From CAG-390 sp045544735 (lineage in GTDB: Bacteria; Bacillota; Clostridia; Oscillospirales; CAG-272), in the NCBI GenBank assembly GCA_045544735.1, contig JAZPZM010000141.1:1-34641 (forward strand): DNA of 34,641 nt, given 5' to 3'. A program made the position numbers and the translations under genes. Positions within the stretch are counted from its first letter, which is position 1. Each line of letters starts with the position of its first letter. The notes under the pieces are model-generated. The model made no database searches, was not told where the DNA came from, and was given only the letters and a program-made list of their open reading frames with translations. Of the stretch, positions 1 to 7,415 are shown piece after piece.

Positions 1-503
1 GGCTTAACTCCCGCCGCGAGCATAGGTCCGATGATGACCATACCCTCGGGCACGTTCTGCAAAGCGATACCGCCCGCGATAATGAGCGCGTCAGCCGTGT
101 TTCCGCCGCCAAAGCCTACGCCCGCGGCAATACCCTCGGGCAGATTGTGGATGGCTATCGCCGCGACGAACAAAAGGACCTTGTTAAGACTCTCATTGTT
201 TCTGTGCGGCTCCGTATCCGCACCGACGAGCCTATGAAGGTGCGGCACGAGCTTATCCATAAGATGAAGCCCCAAAGCACCCGCGAAAATACCCGCGACC
301 GTTATGATTATGCCGTATTTTCCGCCGTGCTCAAGCGATGGGAGTATAAGCCCCAGCACCGCCGCGGCAAGCATAACGCCTGCGGCAAAGGAAAGCACGA
401 TGTCGCTGAATTTATGGGATATTTTCTTGAATATAAATCCGATGAGCGCACCAATGACGGTAGCGCCGCCAACGCCCAAGGCAGTAATGAGAACTAATTC
501 CAT
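1..503 (-). CDS. ZIP family divalent metal transporter, N-terminal part (cut by window edge)
   Basis: Reading the minus strand from an ATG at 503 gives an open frame that runs without a stop through base 1, so only about 167 N-terminal residues are present. It starts MELVLITALGVGGATVIGAL and contains several hydrophobic segments. Two ZIP signatures are visible: HNLPEGIAAGVGFGGG around residue 120 and QNVPEGMVIIGP around residue 150. These are the metal-binding helices 4 and 5 of ZIP transporters of the ZupT/GufA type, which import zinc or other divalent cations across the membrane. A histidine-rich cytoplasmic loop (HLMDKLVPHLHRL) precedes them, as is usual. The gene starts 16 bases after the stop of the upstream glycosidase gene, with GGTGAGGT almost touching the ATG, so the two are probably co-transcribed. 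Metal specificity cannot be told from sequence. Confidence 0.9.
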   Translation of the reverse strand, partial: MELVLITALGVGGATVIGALIGFIFKKISHKFSDIVLSFAAGVMLAAAVLGLILPSLEHGGKYGIIITVAGIFAGALGLHLMDKLVPHLHRLVGADTEPHRNNESLNKVLLFVAAIAIHNLPEGIAAGVGFGGGNTADALIIAGGIALQNVPEGMVIIGPMLAAGVK

Positions 504-519
504 ACCTCACCCGTTTATT

Positions 520-2217
520 TTACTTTTGGATCTCACGGTAAAGCGCATCCGCTATTTTAAGCATTCTGTCAGCTCCAACCTTCGTCACCTTTCGGTCGTA
601 GGAAAGGAGTCCGTTGGTCTCGTCCTCAACGTCAGACACCTGCGTATATACTGCGGCACAAAGTCCCTGTGCAACTGCGGGAACTACCTCGGTCTCATAC
701 AGCTTTACAAGCGCATCCTCAAACTCGCTTTGCGCACGGTACGAGCCGTAGCCGTAGGTGTTGTCGGGGTTGAAGATATGTCCGTCGGGGCGGTAGGAAT
801 ATCCGCCAAACTCGGATACAACGATGGGCTTGGGGCTTTTCTTGAGCTTTATGGGCTTGAAATAAACGTGATGGCTCAAAACGTCGCTGTTTGCACCGAA
901 GAACCAGCCCGAAGTGGTGTCGATAAAGCGCGAGGAGTCGATCTTCTTGAGCATTTCATACGCGCTCTGACCGTCAAACTGTCCCCAGCCCTCGTTGAAG
1001 ATAGTCCAATAGCATATGGACGGATGGTTGCGAAGCTGACGAACGGTGGACTCCATTCCCTCGATGAACGCCTTGCGCGTTTTTGCGTCCTTGTGCATCC
1101 TCTTGTCATTCTTGCGCTTGAAGCCCACCGTGGGGAGCGCAGTATCGCGCAAGAACTTGTAGTCGCCGTTATTTATCATATCCTGAAATACTACCATACC
1201 GAGTCTGTCGCAGTCGTAGTAGAACTGCTCGGGCTCGACCTTGATATGCTTGCGGAGCATATTGAAGCCAAGCTTTTTCATAGCAAGGATATCGTATTCG
1301 TAGCAATCGGGAGTTGCGGGGGTAAAGATTCCGTCGGGGTAATAGCCCTGATCGAGCAGACCGTGGAAGAAATACGGCTTGCCGTTAAGACAGAGTCTGG
1401 CTATACCGCCGACCTCCTTTATTTCAAGTGTACGCAACGCGAAATAAGACTGTACCTTGTCCTCGCCCGCCGTTACGGTAAAATCGTAAAGGTAGGGGTC
1501 CTCGGGCGACCAGAGGTGAGGATCGGAAATGGTTATTTTCGCCTTTCCGTCAACGAGCGGTGCGCTTACGTCGCCCACGGTTACGTAGCCCTCGGCTACG
1601 GGTGCGGATACCTCGACGAAATCAGCGCCGACCTCGATTTCAAGGCGGCTGATATAAGTTTCGGGCACGCTCTCAATCCAGACGGTCTGCCATATTCCGC
1701 TTACGGGCGTATACCACATACCGCCGCGCGAAAGCGTCTGCTTGCCGTAAGGCAGTACCTTGTTTTGAAGCTCGTCGGTGACCTCTACGACAAGGAGATT
1801 TTCGTCCTTTAATTCATTCGTTATATCAAAGTAAAAGCTCTCATATCCGCCGATATGCTCGCCAACGAGCGCACCGTTAAGGCTTACGCGCGCGATTTGA
1901 TCCACAGCGCCGAAGTGAAGAAGGACTCTGTCCTTTACGAAGTCCTTGGGGAGCGAAAAACGCTTCTCATAGCGGTAATGCGGAGCATCTCCCATGCTTC
2001 TCTCAATTCCCGAAAGCGCGCTTTCGGGCGGAAAAGGCACGATGATGGTCTCCTTTTGCGCGCCCTCTGCGGCGTAGAGATCCCACTCGCCGTTAAGGCA
2101 GAAGAAGGAGTCGCGGCGCATCTGCGGTCTTGGGTACACGTTCCACGGCTGACCCGAAAGGCTCTCGCCCTGCGGTGTAAAGAGTCTTATAAGAGTATTT
2201 TTTTGTTTTTTGCCCAT
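520..2217 (-). CDS. Glycoside hydrolase family 2 protein (beta-galactosidase/beta-glucuronidase type)
   Basis: This 565-residue protein has the GH2 layout: an N-terminal sugar-binding jelly-roll (about residues 20-190, with LNGEWDLY and the GGMWYTPVSGIWQTVWIE motif), a short immunoglobulin-like beta domain (about 190-270), and a TIM barrel (about 275-565). The acid/base glutamate lies in WTIFNEGWGQF (E409) and the nucleophile in VVSEFGGYS (E469). No signal peptide is seen, so it is probably cytoplasmic and cleaves imported oligosaccharides. At 565 residues it is shorter than LacZ (about 1,020) and lacks its C-terminal domains, resembling the compact GH2 enzymes of gut Firmicutes. The substrate (galactoside, glucuronide, mannoside or other) is not determined. 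The start is supported by AGAGG about 8 bases upstream and a good promoter. The ZIP transporter gene follows 16 bases after its stop. Confidence 0.88.
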   Translation of the reverse strand: MGKKQKNTLIRLFTPQGESLSGQPWNVYPRPQMRRDSFFCLNGEWDLYAAEGAQKETIIVPFPPESALSGIERSMGDAPHYRYEKRFSLPKDFVKDRVLLHFGAVDQIARVSLNGALVGEHIGGYESFYFDITNELKDENLLVVEVTDELQNKVLPYGKQTLSRGGMWYTPVSGIWQTVWIESVPETYISRLEIEVGADFVEVSAPVAEGYVTVGDVSAPLVDGKAKITISDPHLWSPEDPYLYDFTVTAGEDKVQSYFALRTLEIKEVGGIARLCLNGKPYFFHGLLDQGYYPDGIFTPATPDCYEYDILAMKKLGFNMLRKHIKVEPEQFYYDCDRLGMVVFQDMINNGDYKFLRDTALPTVGFKRKNDKRMHKDAKTRKAFIEGMESTVRQLRNHPSICYWTIFNEGWGQFDGQSAYEMLKKIDSSRFIDTTSGWFFGANSDVLSHHVYFKPIKLKKSPKPIVVSEFGGYSYRPDGHIFNPDNTYGYGSYRAQSEFEDALVKLYETEVVPAVAQGLCAAVYTQVSDVEDETNGLLSYDRKVTKVGADRMLKIADALYREIQK

Positions 2218-2245
2218 TTTATTTACCTCTTTTGTTTATAAAAAT

Positions 2246-2274
2246 ATTTTACCACAAAAGCCGTGCGCGGTCAA
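2246..2274 (-). promoter_or_regulatory. Sigma-A promoter for the GH2-ZIP unit
   Basis: On the minus strand TTGACC (2269-2274), a 17-base spacer and TAAAAT (2246-2251) lie about 30 bases before the GH2 start. No clear operator was seen. Confidence 0.75.
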
Positions 2275-2286
2275 TAATTTATATGT

Positions 2287-2317
2287 AAAAAAGACACGCC
2301 GTAGCGTGTCTTTTTTA
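2287..2317. terminator. Intrinsic terminator after the zinc-ribbon gene, possibly bidirectional
   Basis: A perfect 7-bp stem (GACACGC 2293-2299 with GCGTGTC 2304-2310) and 4-base loop has A-runs on its left and a T-run on its right. It lies just past the stop of the minus-strand zinc-ribbon gene and would end that transcript before the GH2 promoter. Confidence 0.85.
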
Positions 2318-2319
2318 CA

Positions 2320-3171
2320 TTATTGAAGCTTCGTTCCGCAACCGCCGCAGAATGCCGCGCCTTCCTTAACGATAGCACCGCAATTCGGACAGGTGGGTAT
2401 GTCGTTCTTTACAACGGCACCGCCGCATTTAGCGCAGAAAGCCGCGCCCGCAGCAGCAGTAGCGCCGCACTTGGAGCAGTAATGAGTAGCGGTAGCCGCG
2501 GGAGTAACGCGAGCTACGACCTTGCCGCCGCACTTGGAGCAGAACGCCGCACCCTTCTTTGCGCTCGTGCCGCAGGACTCGCAAGCGTATGCGACCTTTG
2601 CAGAAGCCGCGCCGTCGCCCTTAAAGCCGGGAACGAGCTTTTCAAGGAAGTAAAGTCCAACGAAGGAGCCTATCGAAAGAATGAAGGAGAAGAAGAATCC
2701 AAATGCAGGACGAACACCCATCGTATAGGTTTCACCGAGGAATTCCTCCGACTCGGTATTTGCGACGCAAACAACGATAATGGCAATGAGAAGAAGAACG
2801 TGCAGAGCCGCATAAGCGAAGTGGGTGATACCGCCCACGGTCTTAAGCTTTACAGGACCAAAGGAATCGGGAATAGCAACACCGAAGAATTCCTTGATAA
2901 TAATAACTGCGGCTGCTATAAGCATTGCAATAGCGGCAATGAGAATGAAGAGCTGGCAGATGAAAAGGAATGCGCCGCCGTCAAGTCCCGAATCAAGTGT
3001 TGCCTCGCCAAGCGTTTCGTAGCCCGAAAGTCCCTGGGACTCCGACTTTTTGCCCATTTCCGCAAAAGCGGCAATGGTGTTCATAGCAAGAATTACGAAG
3101 TGGAAAAGTCCCAGAAAAGCACAAACGAGCCATCTGGTATTGCGTTTAACGTTATCAACGCTAAAGTTCAT
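2320..3171 (-). CDS. Membrane protein with three C-terminal zinc ribbons, function unknown
   Basis: This 283-residue protein has four predicted membrane segments (about residues 13-35, 67-93, 113-137 and 154-176), followed by a cytoplasmic-looking tail with three short zinc-ribbon units. The cysteine pairs are C197/C200 with C211/C214, C232/C235 with C246/C249, and C261/C264 with C275/C278. Each has the form CxxCGxxxxxGAAFCxxCG, as in 'zinc ribbon domain' proteins of Firmicutes. Such tails are common on membrane proteins of unknown role; no catalytic motif is visible. The start is supported by GGAGG about 7 bases upstream and a consensus promoter. The gene stands alone: a terminator follows it and the divergent cobalamin-riboswitch unit lies behind it. 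I do not assign a function. Confidence 0.8.
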   Translation of the reverse strand: MNFSVDNVKRNTRWLVCAFLGLFHFVILAMNTIAAFAEMGKKSESQGLSGYETLGEATLDSGLDGGAFLFICQLFILIAAIAMLIAAAVIIIKEFFGVAIPDSFGPVKLKTVGGITHFAYAALHVLLLIAIIVVCVANTESEEFLGETYTMGVRPAFGFFFSFILSIGSFVGLYFLEKLVPGFKGDGAASAKVAYACESCGTSAKKGAAFCSKCGGKVVARVTPAATATHYCSKCGATAAAGAAFCAKCGGAVVKNDIPTCPNCGAIVKEGAAFCGGCGTKLQ

Positions 3172-3207
3172 AGTGATACCTCCAAAATGATAGTTTATAT
3201 TATGAAC

Positions 3208-3236
3208 ATTATATTACATAAACGCTTTTGTGTCAA
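3208..3236 (-). promoter_or_regulatory. Consensus sigma-A promoter for the zinc-ribbon membrane protein
   Basis: Exact TTGACA (3231-3236), 17-base spacer and exact TATAAT (3208-3213) on the minus strand, about 37 bases before the start codon. It is back to back with the promoter at 3255-3283. Confidence 0.85.
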
Positions 3237-3254
3237 GTAAATTCTTTCTTTTTC

Positions 3255-3283
3255 TTGACAATTCGACGACTTAATGATAAAAT
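3255..3283 (+). promoter_or_regulatory. Promoter of the cobalamin-riboswitch operon
   Basis: TTGACA (3255-3260), 17-base spacer, TAAAAT (3278-3283) on the plus strand. Transcription would begin near 3290, just before the riboswitch aptamer. Confidence 0.82.
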
Positions 3284-3295
3284 ATATCAGAAGTG

Positions 3296-3475
3296 AGAAG
3301 ACTGACGGTGTCGGGGGTGCTTTGCACTCTCGGTGAAAAGGGAAGTCGGGTGAAAATCCCGCGCGAACTCGTCGCCGTAACGAAGGAGCTTCGTTTCATT
3401 ATGCCACTGATTTTTAGGGAAGGCGAAACGAGGTGTTGATATCCGAGTCGGAAGACCTGCCTTGGTCATATTGTG
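3296..3475 (+). ncRNA. Cobalamin (B12) riboswitch
   Basis: The leader carries the landmarks of the adenosylcobalamin-type aptamer in the right order: GGTGAAAAGGGAAGTCGGGTG followed by AAATCCCGCGCGAAC, GTCGCCGTAACG, GCCACTG and GGGAAGGC (about 3394-3425), and the B12 box GTCGGAAGACCTGCC ending at 3461. It sits between a sigma-A promoter and a two-gene unit encoding a DUF4430 protein and an ECF S component. By analogy with known cases, bound cobalamin lowers expression of these genes. Exact aptamer ends are approximate because I did not fold it computationally. Confidence 0.9.
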
Positions 3476-3522
3476 GAGCCGCGAGTAATCGGTTGAAGCA
3501 AAATACGGTGTTTTTCCGCCGC

Positions 3523-3569
3523 ATTGCCACAATCTCCCACTTTCCACATCTGGACGGAGCTGTGGCAAT
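3523..3569 (+). promoter_or_regulatory. Hairpin between riboswitch and first gene (possible expression platform)
   Basis: ATTGCCACA (3523-3531) pairs perfectly with TGTGGCAAT (3561-3569). The 29-base loop holds CTCCC and GGAGC, which can extend pairing. The hairpin ends 7 bases before the AAAGGAG ribosome binding site (3577-3583). There is no T-run after it, so if it acts as an expression platform it more likely controls translation than termination. This is inference. Confidence 0.45.
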
Positions 3570-3590
3570 ACTACGGAAAGGAGAACACAA

Positions 3591-4043
3591 GTGACAAAAA
3601 ACAAAAAAATAATACTCGGCTGCGTTGCCGCCGTACTCCTCCTCGCTGCGCTTGTAGGAGTATGGTTTGCATTCGGTCCGCAAAGCACCAATGAAGGCGC
3701 TACGACCACCGCTATAACAAATGAAGCGGGCGAAAGCACTCCATCTACCGAAAAAGGCGGCAAAAGCGTTACTATCGAGGTAGTAAACAAGGCGGGAGTT
3801 ACCACCACCTACAACGTAAGGACCGACGCTGAATATCTGCGCGGCGTTATGGAAGAAGCGGATGGACTTACCTTCGTCGAGGAAAACGGCATGGTAATGA
3901 GCGTAAACGGCGAACGTGCCGATTATACGCTTGATAAAGCCTACTGGGCGTTTTACATCGGGGAAGCCTACTGCAACTACGGAATCAACGATCAGCCCGT
4001 CGCTGACGGCGACGTTTTCCGCATAGTTTATACCGCCGCCTGA
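3591..4043 (+). CDS. Secreted or membrane-anchored DUF4430 (transcobalamin-like) protein
   Basis: This 150-residue protein starts at GTG with AAAGGAG 7 bases upstream. Residues 7-28 form a hydrophobic signal or anchor segment. A Ser/Thr-rich linker follows (about 30-57), then a DUF4430 domain (about 58-150) with the typical YWAFYIGEAYCNYGINDQPV and final DGDVFRIVYT strands. DUF4430 is related to the C-terminal beta domain of the cobalamin carriers transcobalamin and intrinsic factor. Its position behind a cobalamin riboswitch and one base before an ECF S-component gene (stop and start overlap as TGATG) suggests that it captures a corrinoid outside the cell and passes it to the transporter. 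No lipobox cysteine is obvious, so anchoring is probably by an uncleaved N-terminal helix. Direct cobalamin binding is inferred. Confidence 0.83.
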   Translation: MTKNKKIILGCVAAVLLLAALVGVWFAFGPQSTNEGATTTAITNEAGESTPSTEKGGKSVTIEVVNKAGVTTTYNVRTDAEYLRGVMEEADGLTFVEENGMVMSVNGERADYTLDKAYWAFYIGEAYCNYGINDQPVADGDVFRIVYTAA

Positions 4044-4558
4044 TGCGCAAGTACAGATCGGAGCTACACTACATTGCAACTATCGGCGTTCTTGTGGCAT
4101 TGATAGAAGCGTGCAAGCTGGCAATGGCTCACATCCCAAACGTGGAGCTGACGAGCTTTTGGCTTATCATTTTTACCGTGTTTTTCGGGAGAAAAGCCAT
4201 GATAGCCGTGCCGATATTTACTCTGCTTGAGGGGGCAATATACGGCTTTGGGCTTTGGTGGGTGATGTATCTCTATACGTGGCCCGCGCTCGTTCTCGTC
4301 GCATATATGATGAGAAAAAGCACCTCTGCCTTACCCTTTGCGTTGCTTTCGGGAATATTCGGCTTGTCCTTCGGATTTTTGTGCGCGATTCCCTACGTTT
4401 TTGTGGGAAGCCCCACGCCGGGGCTTGCATACGCCTTTGGATATTGGGTAGCGGGAATTCCATTTGATCTGACACACGGCGTGGCAAACTTTGTCCTCAT
4501 GCTCGTTTTATACCGTCCTGTTACGAGCGTGATGGAAAAAGTCGCACGCCCTCTTTAA
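4043..4558 (+). CDS. ECF transporter S component, probably for cobalamin
   Basis: This 171-residue, very hydrophobic protein has about five or six membrane segments and the size of ECF-transporter substrate-binding (S) components. The N-terminal segment (ALIEACKLAMAHIPNVELTSF) resembles the first helix and loop of these proteins, where small residues contact the shared T component. S components bind one vitamin and work with the energising module EcfA-A'-T, which is not in this window and would come from elsewhere. The cobalamin riboswitch upstream and the translationally coupled DUF4430 protein point to cobalamin or a precursor, as for the CbrT group. A different corrinoid or vitamin cannot be excluded. 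A terminator hairpin follows directly. Confidence 0.8.
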   Translation: MRKYRSELHYIATIGVLVALIEACKLAMAHIPNVELTSFWLIIFTVFFGRKAMIAVPIFTLLEGAIYGFGLWWVMYLYTWPALVLVAYMMRKSTSALPFALLSGIFGLSFGFLCAIPYVFVGSPTPGLAYAFGYWVAGIPFDLTHGVANFVLMLVLYRPVTSVMEKVARPL

Positions 4559-4559
4559 A

Positions 4560-4602
4560 ACAAAAAGTGAGTCAAATGCTTAGCATTTGGCTCATCTTTT
4601 TT
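4560..4602. terminator. Bidirectional terminator between the ECF unit and cysteine synthase
   Basis: A 12-bp stem with one G-T pair (TGAGTCAAATGC 4568-4579, GCATTTGGCTCA 4583-4594) has a 3-base loop, T-rich sequence to the right and A-rich sequence to the left. It serves the converging transcripts on both strands. Confidence 0.85.
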
Positions 4603-5512
4603 ATTCAAAAATACCCGTCGAAATATATCTTTCACCCGAATCGGGAAGCAGAGCGACGATCCTCTTGCCCTTATATTCGGGCAAACGCGCAAGGCTTCGG
4701 GCGGCAAAGGAAGCCGCACCCGACGAAATACCCGCAAAGATACCCTCTCTGCGAACCAACGCCTTTGCTTCCGCCATAGCGTCCTCATCGGTCACCGTAA
4801 GCACCTTATCGACCACCGAGGCATCGTAATTTTGCGGAATGAAATTTGCGCCTATTCCCTGTATCTTATGCGCGCCCGCGACACCCTTCGTAATAAGGGG
4901 CGAGGCGGCGGGCTCAACGCCGACTATCTCGATATCGGGATTTTTCTCCTTCAAATACCGTGCAGTACCCGAAAGCGTGCCGCCCGTGCCTACGGTGGCT
5001 ACGAAAACGTCTACTTCTCCCTCGGTATCCTTCCATATCTCCACGCCCGTGCTACGGTAATGAGCATCGGGATTTGACGGATTTTCAAACTGCGAGGGTA
5101 TAAACGCGCCCTCGATCTCGGCGGCAAGTGCCTCCGCCTTTTCAATAGCCCCCTTCATTCCCTTTGCGCCCTCGGTAAGCACCACCTCCGCGCCGTAAGC
5201 GCGAATGAGCGATATCCGCTCGCGGCTCATGGTATCGGGCATAACGAGAATAACGCGGTATCCCATAGGCACGCCGTAAGCGGCGAGGCCTATTCCCGTG
5301 TTTCCGCTTGTAGGCTCTATCACCGTGCCGCCCTCGGCAAGAACGCCGCGCTCACGCGCGTCGCAAAGCATCGAGAGTGCAACTCTGTCCTTTGCGCTTC
5401 CTGCGGGATTAAACGCTTCAATTTTATACACAAGCTCTGCACCCAAGTTATCCTTTGAGCGCAAAAGGGGCGTGTTGCCCGCAAGCTCGGTTATGCTGTT
5501 ATATATCTTCAT
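4601..5512 (-). CDS. cysK: Cysteine synthase (O-acetylserine sulfhydrylase)
   Basis: This 303-residue PLP enzyme makes L-cysteine from O-acetylserine and sulfide in the cytoplasm. The PLP lysine lies in NPAGSAKDRVA (K41). The substrate loop TSGNTG is at 68-73, the phosphate-binding loop GTGGTLSG at about 172, and the PLP-ring serine in LLPDSGERY near the C-terminus. The length matches CysK. The frame opens upstream to 5563, but the ATG at 5512 is the start: GAGGTG lies 7 bases before it, the downstream sequence begins MKIYNSITELAGNTPLL as in the family, and the longer version would overlap the promoter. A CysM-type or cystathionine-beta-synthase-like role cannot be excluded. The gene is divergent from the LytM-like gene. 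Confidence 0.92.
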   Translation of the reverse strand: MKIYNSITELAGNTPLLRSKDNLGAELVYKIEAFNPAGSAKDRVALSMLCDARERGVLAEGGTVIEPTSGNTGIGLAAYGVPMGYRVILVMPDTMSRERISLIRAYGAEVVLTEGAKGMKGAIEKAEALAAEIEGAFIPSQFENPSNPDAHYRSTGVEIWKDTEGEVDVFVATVGTGGTLSGTARYLKEKNPDIEIVGVEPAASPLITKGVAGAHKIQGIGANFIPQNYDASVVDKVLTVTDEDAMAEAKALVRREGIFAGISSGAASFAARSLARLPEYKGKRIVALLPDSGERYISTGIFE

Positions 5513-5534
5513 TTTTATCACCTCACATATAAAG

Positions 5535-5563
5535 ATTATACATCTTATAAATTCCAATGTCAA
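5535..5563 (-). promoter_or_regulatory. Consensus sigma-A promoter of cysK
   Basis: Exact TTGACA (5558-5563), 17-base spacer and exact TATAAT (5535-5540) on the minus strand. The leader is short (about 15-20 bases), leaving no room for a T-box or SAM riboswitch. Confidence 0.85.
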
Positions 5564-5600
5564 GATAAAAGAAATTTAACGCTCAAGTTTTATTTTGCTA

Positions 5601-5629
5601 TTGACCTTTTGGCTCATATGTTGTATAAT
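5601..5629 (+). promoter_or_regulatory. Promoter of the LytM-like membrane protein
   Basis: TTGACC (5601-5606), 17-base spacer, TATAAT (5624-5629) on the plus strand, about 40 bases before the start codon. Confidence 0.8.
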
Positions 5630-5671
5630 AAAGTATATATATGTTGAAATAATCCCTATTGGAGTTAAATC

Positions 5672-7357
5672 ATGATATTCAATATTCCTTTCAAAAAATT
5701 TATTATCGCCGTTATAGTGGTGATAATGCTCTTCACCCCGACTTATTTTGCCATCGGCAGCTATAACGCCAACAAGGTCGACCCATCGCTTTCATCGGAG
5801 CTTACCGAGCTTACCGTAAGAGACCCCGACGGAAACATCACCATCGTCACGAGCGAAAACGATCCCGACGGCGTGATGGATATGTTCAAGGCTCTTATGG
5901 AGGATGCAACGCGAATCTCCTCCCTGCCCGACAGCATTTCGGGCGAGAGATTCCTCCTTGCCACTTATAAGTCGATAGGAGGCGAATCCCCCTCCACCTC
6001 GTCGTATAAATATTATTTCTCCACCGACTCCGCCGCTTGTTATTTCACAAATCCGAACGGCGAGAGCTTTAAGATCGAGCCTACAAGCGCGAAGCGCTTC
6101 CTCGCCTCGTCCTACTCGGTATACCTTTACGATAACGCCGCACCGCCCGTGCTTACCGCAGGCGAGGGCAACACGATAGTTCCCACCGATATCACTTGGC
6201 TCTATCTCGCTTCGGGCGGAATTTATCAGGAATACAAGAAAACATCCACCTCCGAGACCGTTCTTGATTACGACGTTGGAAGTGCGATGAACTTCAACTT
6301 CACAGTCGAGCCTGACGATTGCAACCTCAAGGTCTACAATGGCAAGGTTGCTCTGTACGACGGTCCTTACGACAAGCTCCCCGCTCTGCCGATAACGCGC
6401 AACACGCTCCTGACCTTCATCATCGAGGCAAATTGGAAGCGTACCGACAACTGCCAATACTACGGCGAGGCAACCTACAGCTTTAACGCGAACATAACCG
6501 CACCCGCCGACTTTAAGCTCGGAGCTACCGCTATCAAACACGGTGAATTCGTCGTGCTTTCGGGCATAAACGTTTCAGACCCATCAAAGATCAAATTTGA
6601 ATCCTCCCCCGCTATAAACTTTACCCCCGTATTCTACACGGATGCGACCGCCAAGGACACCGTTCACGCGCTCATTCCGATAGGATATGACGTTGCACGT
6701 AGTGAAACGTTCACCTTTACCGTCTCCTACGGCGTTGCTCAAAAAACTCTTACGCTTAACGTAAAGGAGCCTTCCTACGCATTTGACGGAAGAACCTACG
6801 CCGCAACTACCGCTCTTATAGATAGCTGCTTCACACCTGAGCTTGTCGCAAACGCCAAGAACACGTTTAATAGCATTTGCGCCTCCTCGACCGCTACAAG
6901 ATATTTTTCAGATGCGTTCCTTGACTTCTTTGGTAAGCCCTTCTCCTCAAAGGATGGCTCTCTTACGGGTCTGAAGGTCGGCTTCGGAAAGCGAATGACT
7001 CTTGATAATGCTACCGAGAGAAAATACACTAACCCCGGAATGGAGTTTGCCATTTCGGCAGGTAAAGAAATCCCTGCAATGCAAAGCGGAATCGTTTGCG
7101 CCGTCGGCTCAAACGAGGTAATGGGAAAATACGTTGTTGTTGACCACGGCTACGGCTTGAAAACGTGGTATACCAACCTCAGCGAGACTTCCGTATCCGT
7201 CAACGACACCATCGCTAAAAAGCAGGTTATCGGAAAAGCGGGCAACACGGGCTTTATTATAAAAGGTCGCTCAAGAATTATGTTTACGGTAGGAAACGTC
7301 CCCGTTTCTCCGTACGGACTTTGGAGCGCGAGCATCAATTTCCCAACGTTTAACTAA
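5672..7357 (+). CDS. Membrane-anchored protein with degenerate M23/LytM domain
   Basis: This 561-residue protein begins with a short cytoplasmic stretch and one hydrophobic anchor (about residues 9-28), then a long extracellular region with no family I can name (about 30-440). The last 120 residues (442-561) have the M23 peptidase fold pattern: NPGMEFAISAG, KYVVVDHGYGLKTWYTNLSE, VIGKAGNTGFIIKG and RIMFTV. The zinc ligands appear lost: the usual HxGxD is NPGME (N454, E458), the usual T-Y-x-H-L-S has N502, and the HLHFE motif is RIMFT. It is therefore probably not an active endopeptidase but a peptidoglycan- or protein-binding scaffold, as for the regulatory LytM-like proteins. The start is supported by GGAG 7 bases upstream. 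It is transcribed alone and ends before the hairpin array. Confidence 0.75.
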   Translation: MIFNIPFKKFIIAVIVVIMLFTPTYFAIGSYNANKVDPSLSSELTELTVRDPDGNITIVTSENDPDGVMDMFKALMEDATRISSLPDSISGERFLLATYKSIGGESPSTSSYKYYFSTDSAACYFTNPNGESFKIEPTSAKRFLASSYSVYLYDNAAPPVLTAGEGNTIVPTDITWLYLASGGIYQEYKKTSTSETVLDYDVGSAMNFNFTVEPDDCNLKVYNGKVALYDGPYDKLPALPITRNTLLTFIIEANWKRTDNCQYYGEATYSFNANITAPADFKLGATAIKHGEFVVLSGINVSDPSKIKFESSPAINFTPVFYTDATAKDTVHALIPIGYDVARSETFTFTVSYGVAQKTLTLNVKEPSYAFDGRTYAATTALIDSCFTPELVANAKNTFNSICASSTATRYFSDAFLDFFGKPFSSKDGSLTGLKVGFGKRMTLDNATERKYTNPGMEFAISAGKEIPAMQSGIVCAVGSNEVMGKYVVVDHGYGLKTWYTNLSETSVSVNDTIAKKQVIGKAGNTGFIIKGRSRIMFTVGNVPVSPYGLWSASINFPTFN

Positions 7358-7362
7358 TACCA

Positions 7363-7414
7363 ATGGGCACGCGCGATAACGAAGGTTTTCCTAAAGTTGT
7401 CGATGCGTGCCCAT
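7363..7414. repeat. Imperfect 52-base hairpin after the LytM-like gene
   Basis: ATGGGCACGC (7363-7372) pairs perfectly with GCGTGCCCAT (7405-7414), and CGATAAC/GTTGTCG inside extends the stem with mismatches. It begins 5 bases after the stop codon. It has no T-run and leads straight into the small-hairpin array. Confidence 0.7.
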
Positions 7415-7415
7415 A

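Noticed and set aside
304..1812. Long plus-strand open frame of 502 codons
   Set aside because: It lies antisense to the GH2 gene, has no ribosome binding site, and its protein has no family features; the opposite strand has intact GH2 catalytic motifs.
5513..5563. N-terminal extension of cysK to 5563
   Set aside because: It would include the promoter and ribosome binding site, and its residues do not match the family.
5672..7357. Active M23 endopeptidase
   Set aside because: None of the usual zinc ligands is present in the C-terminal domain, so only the fold is claimed.
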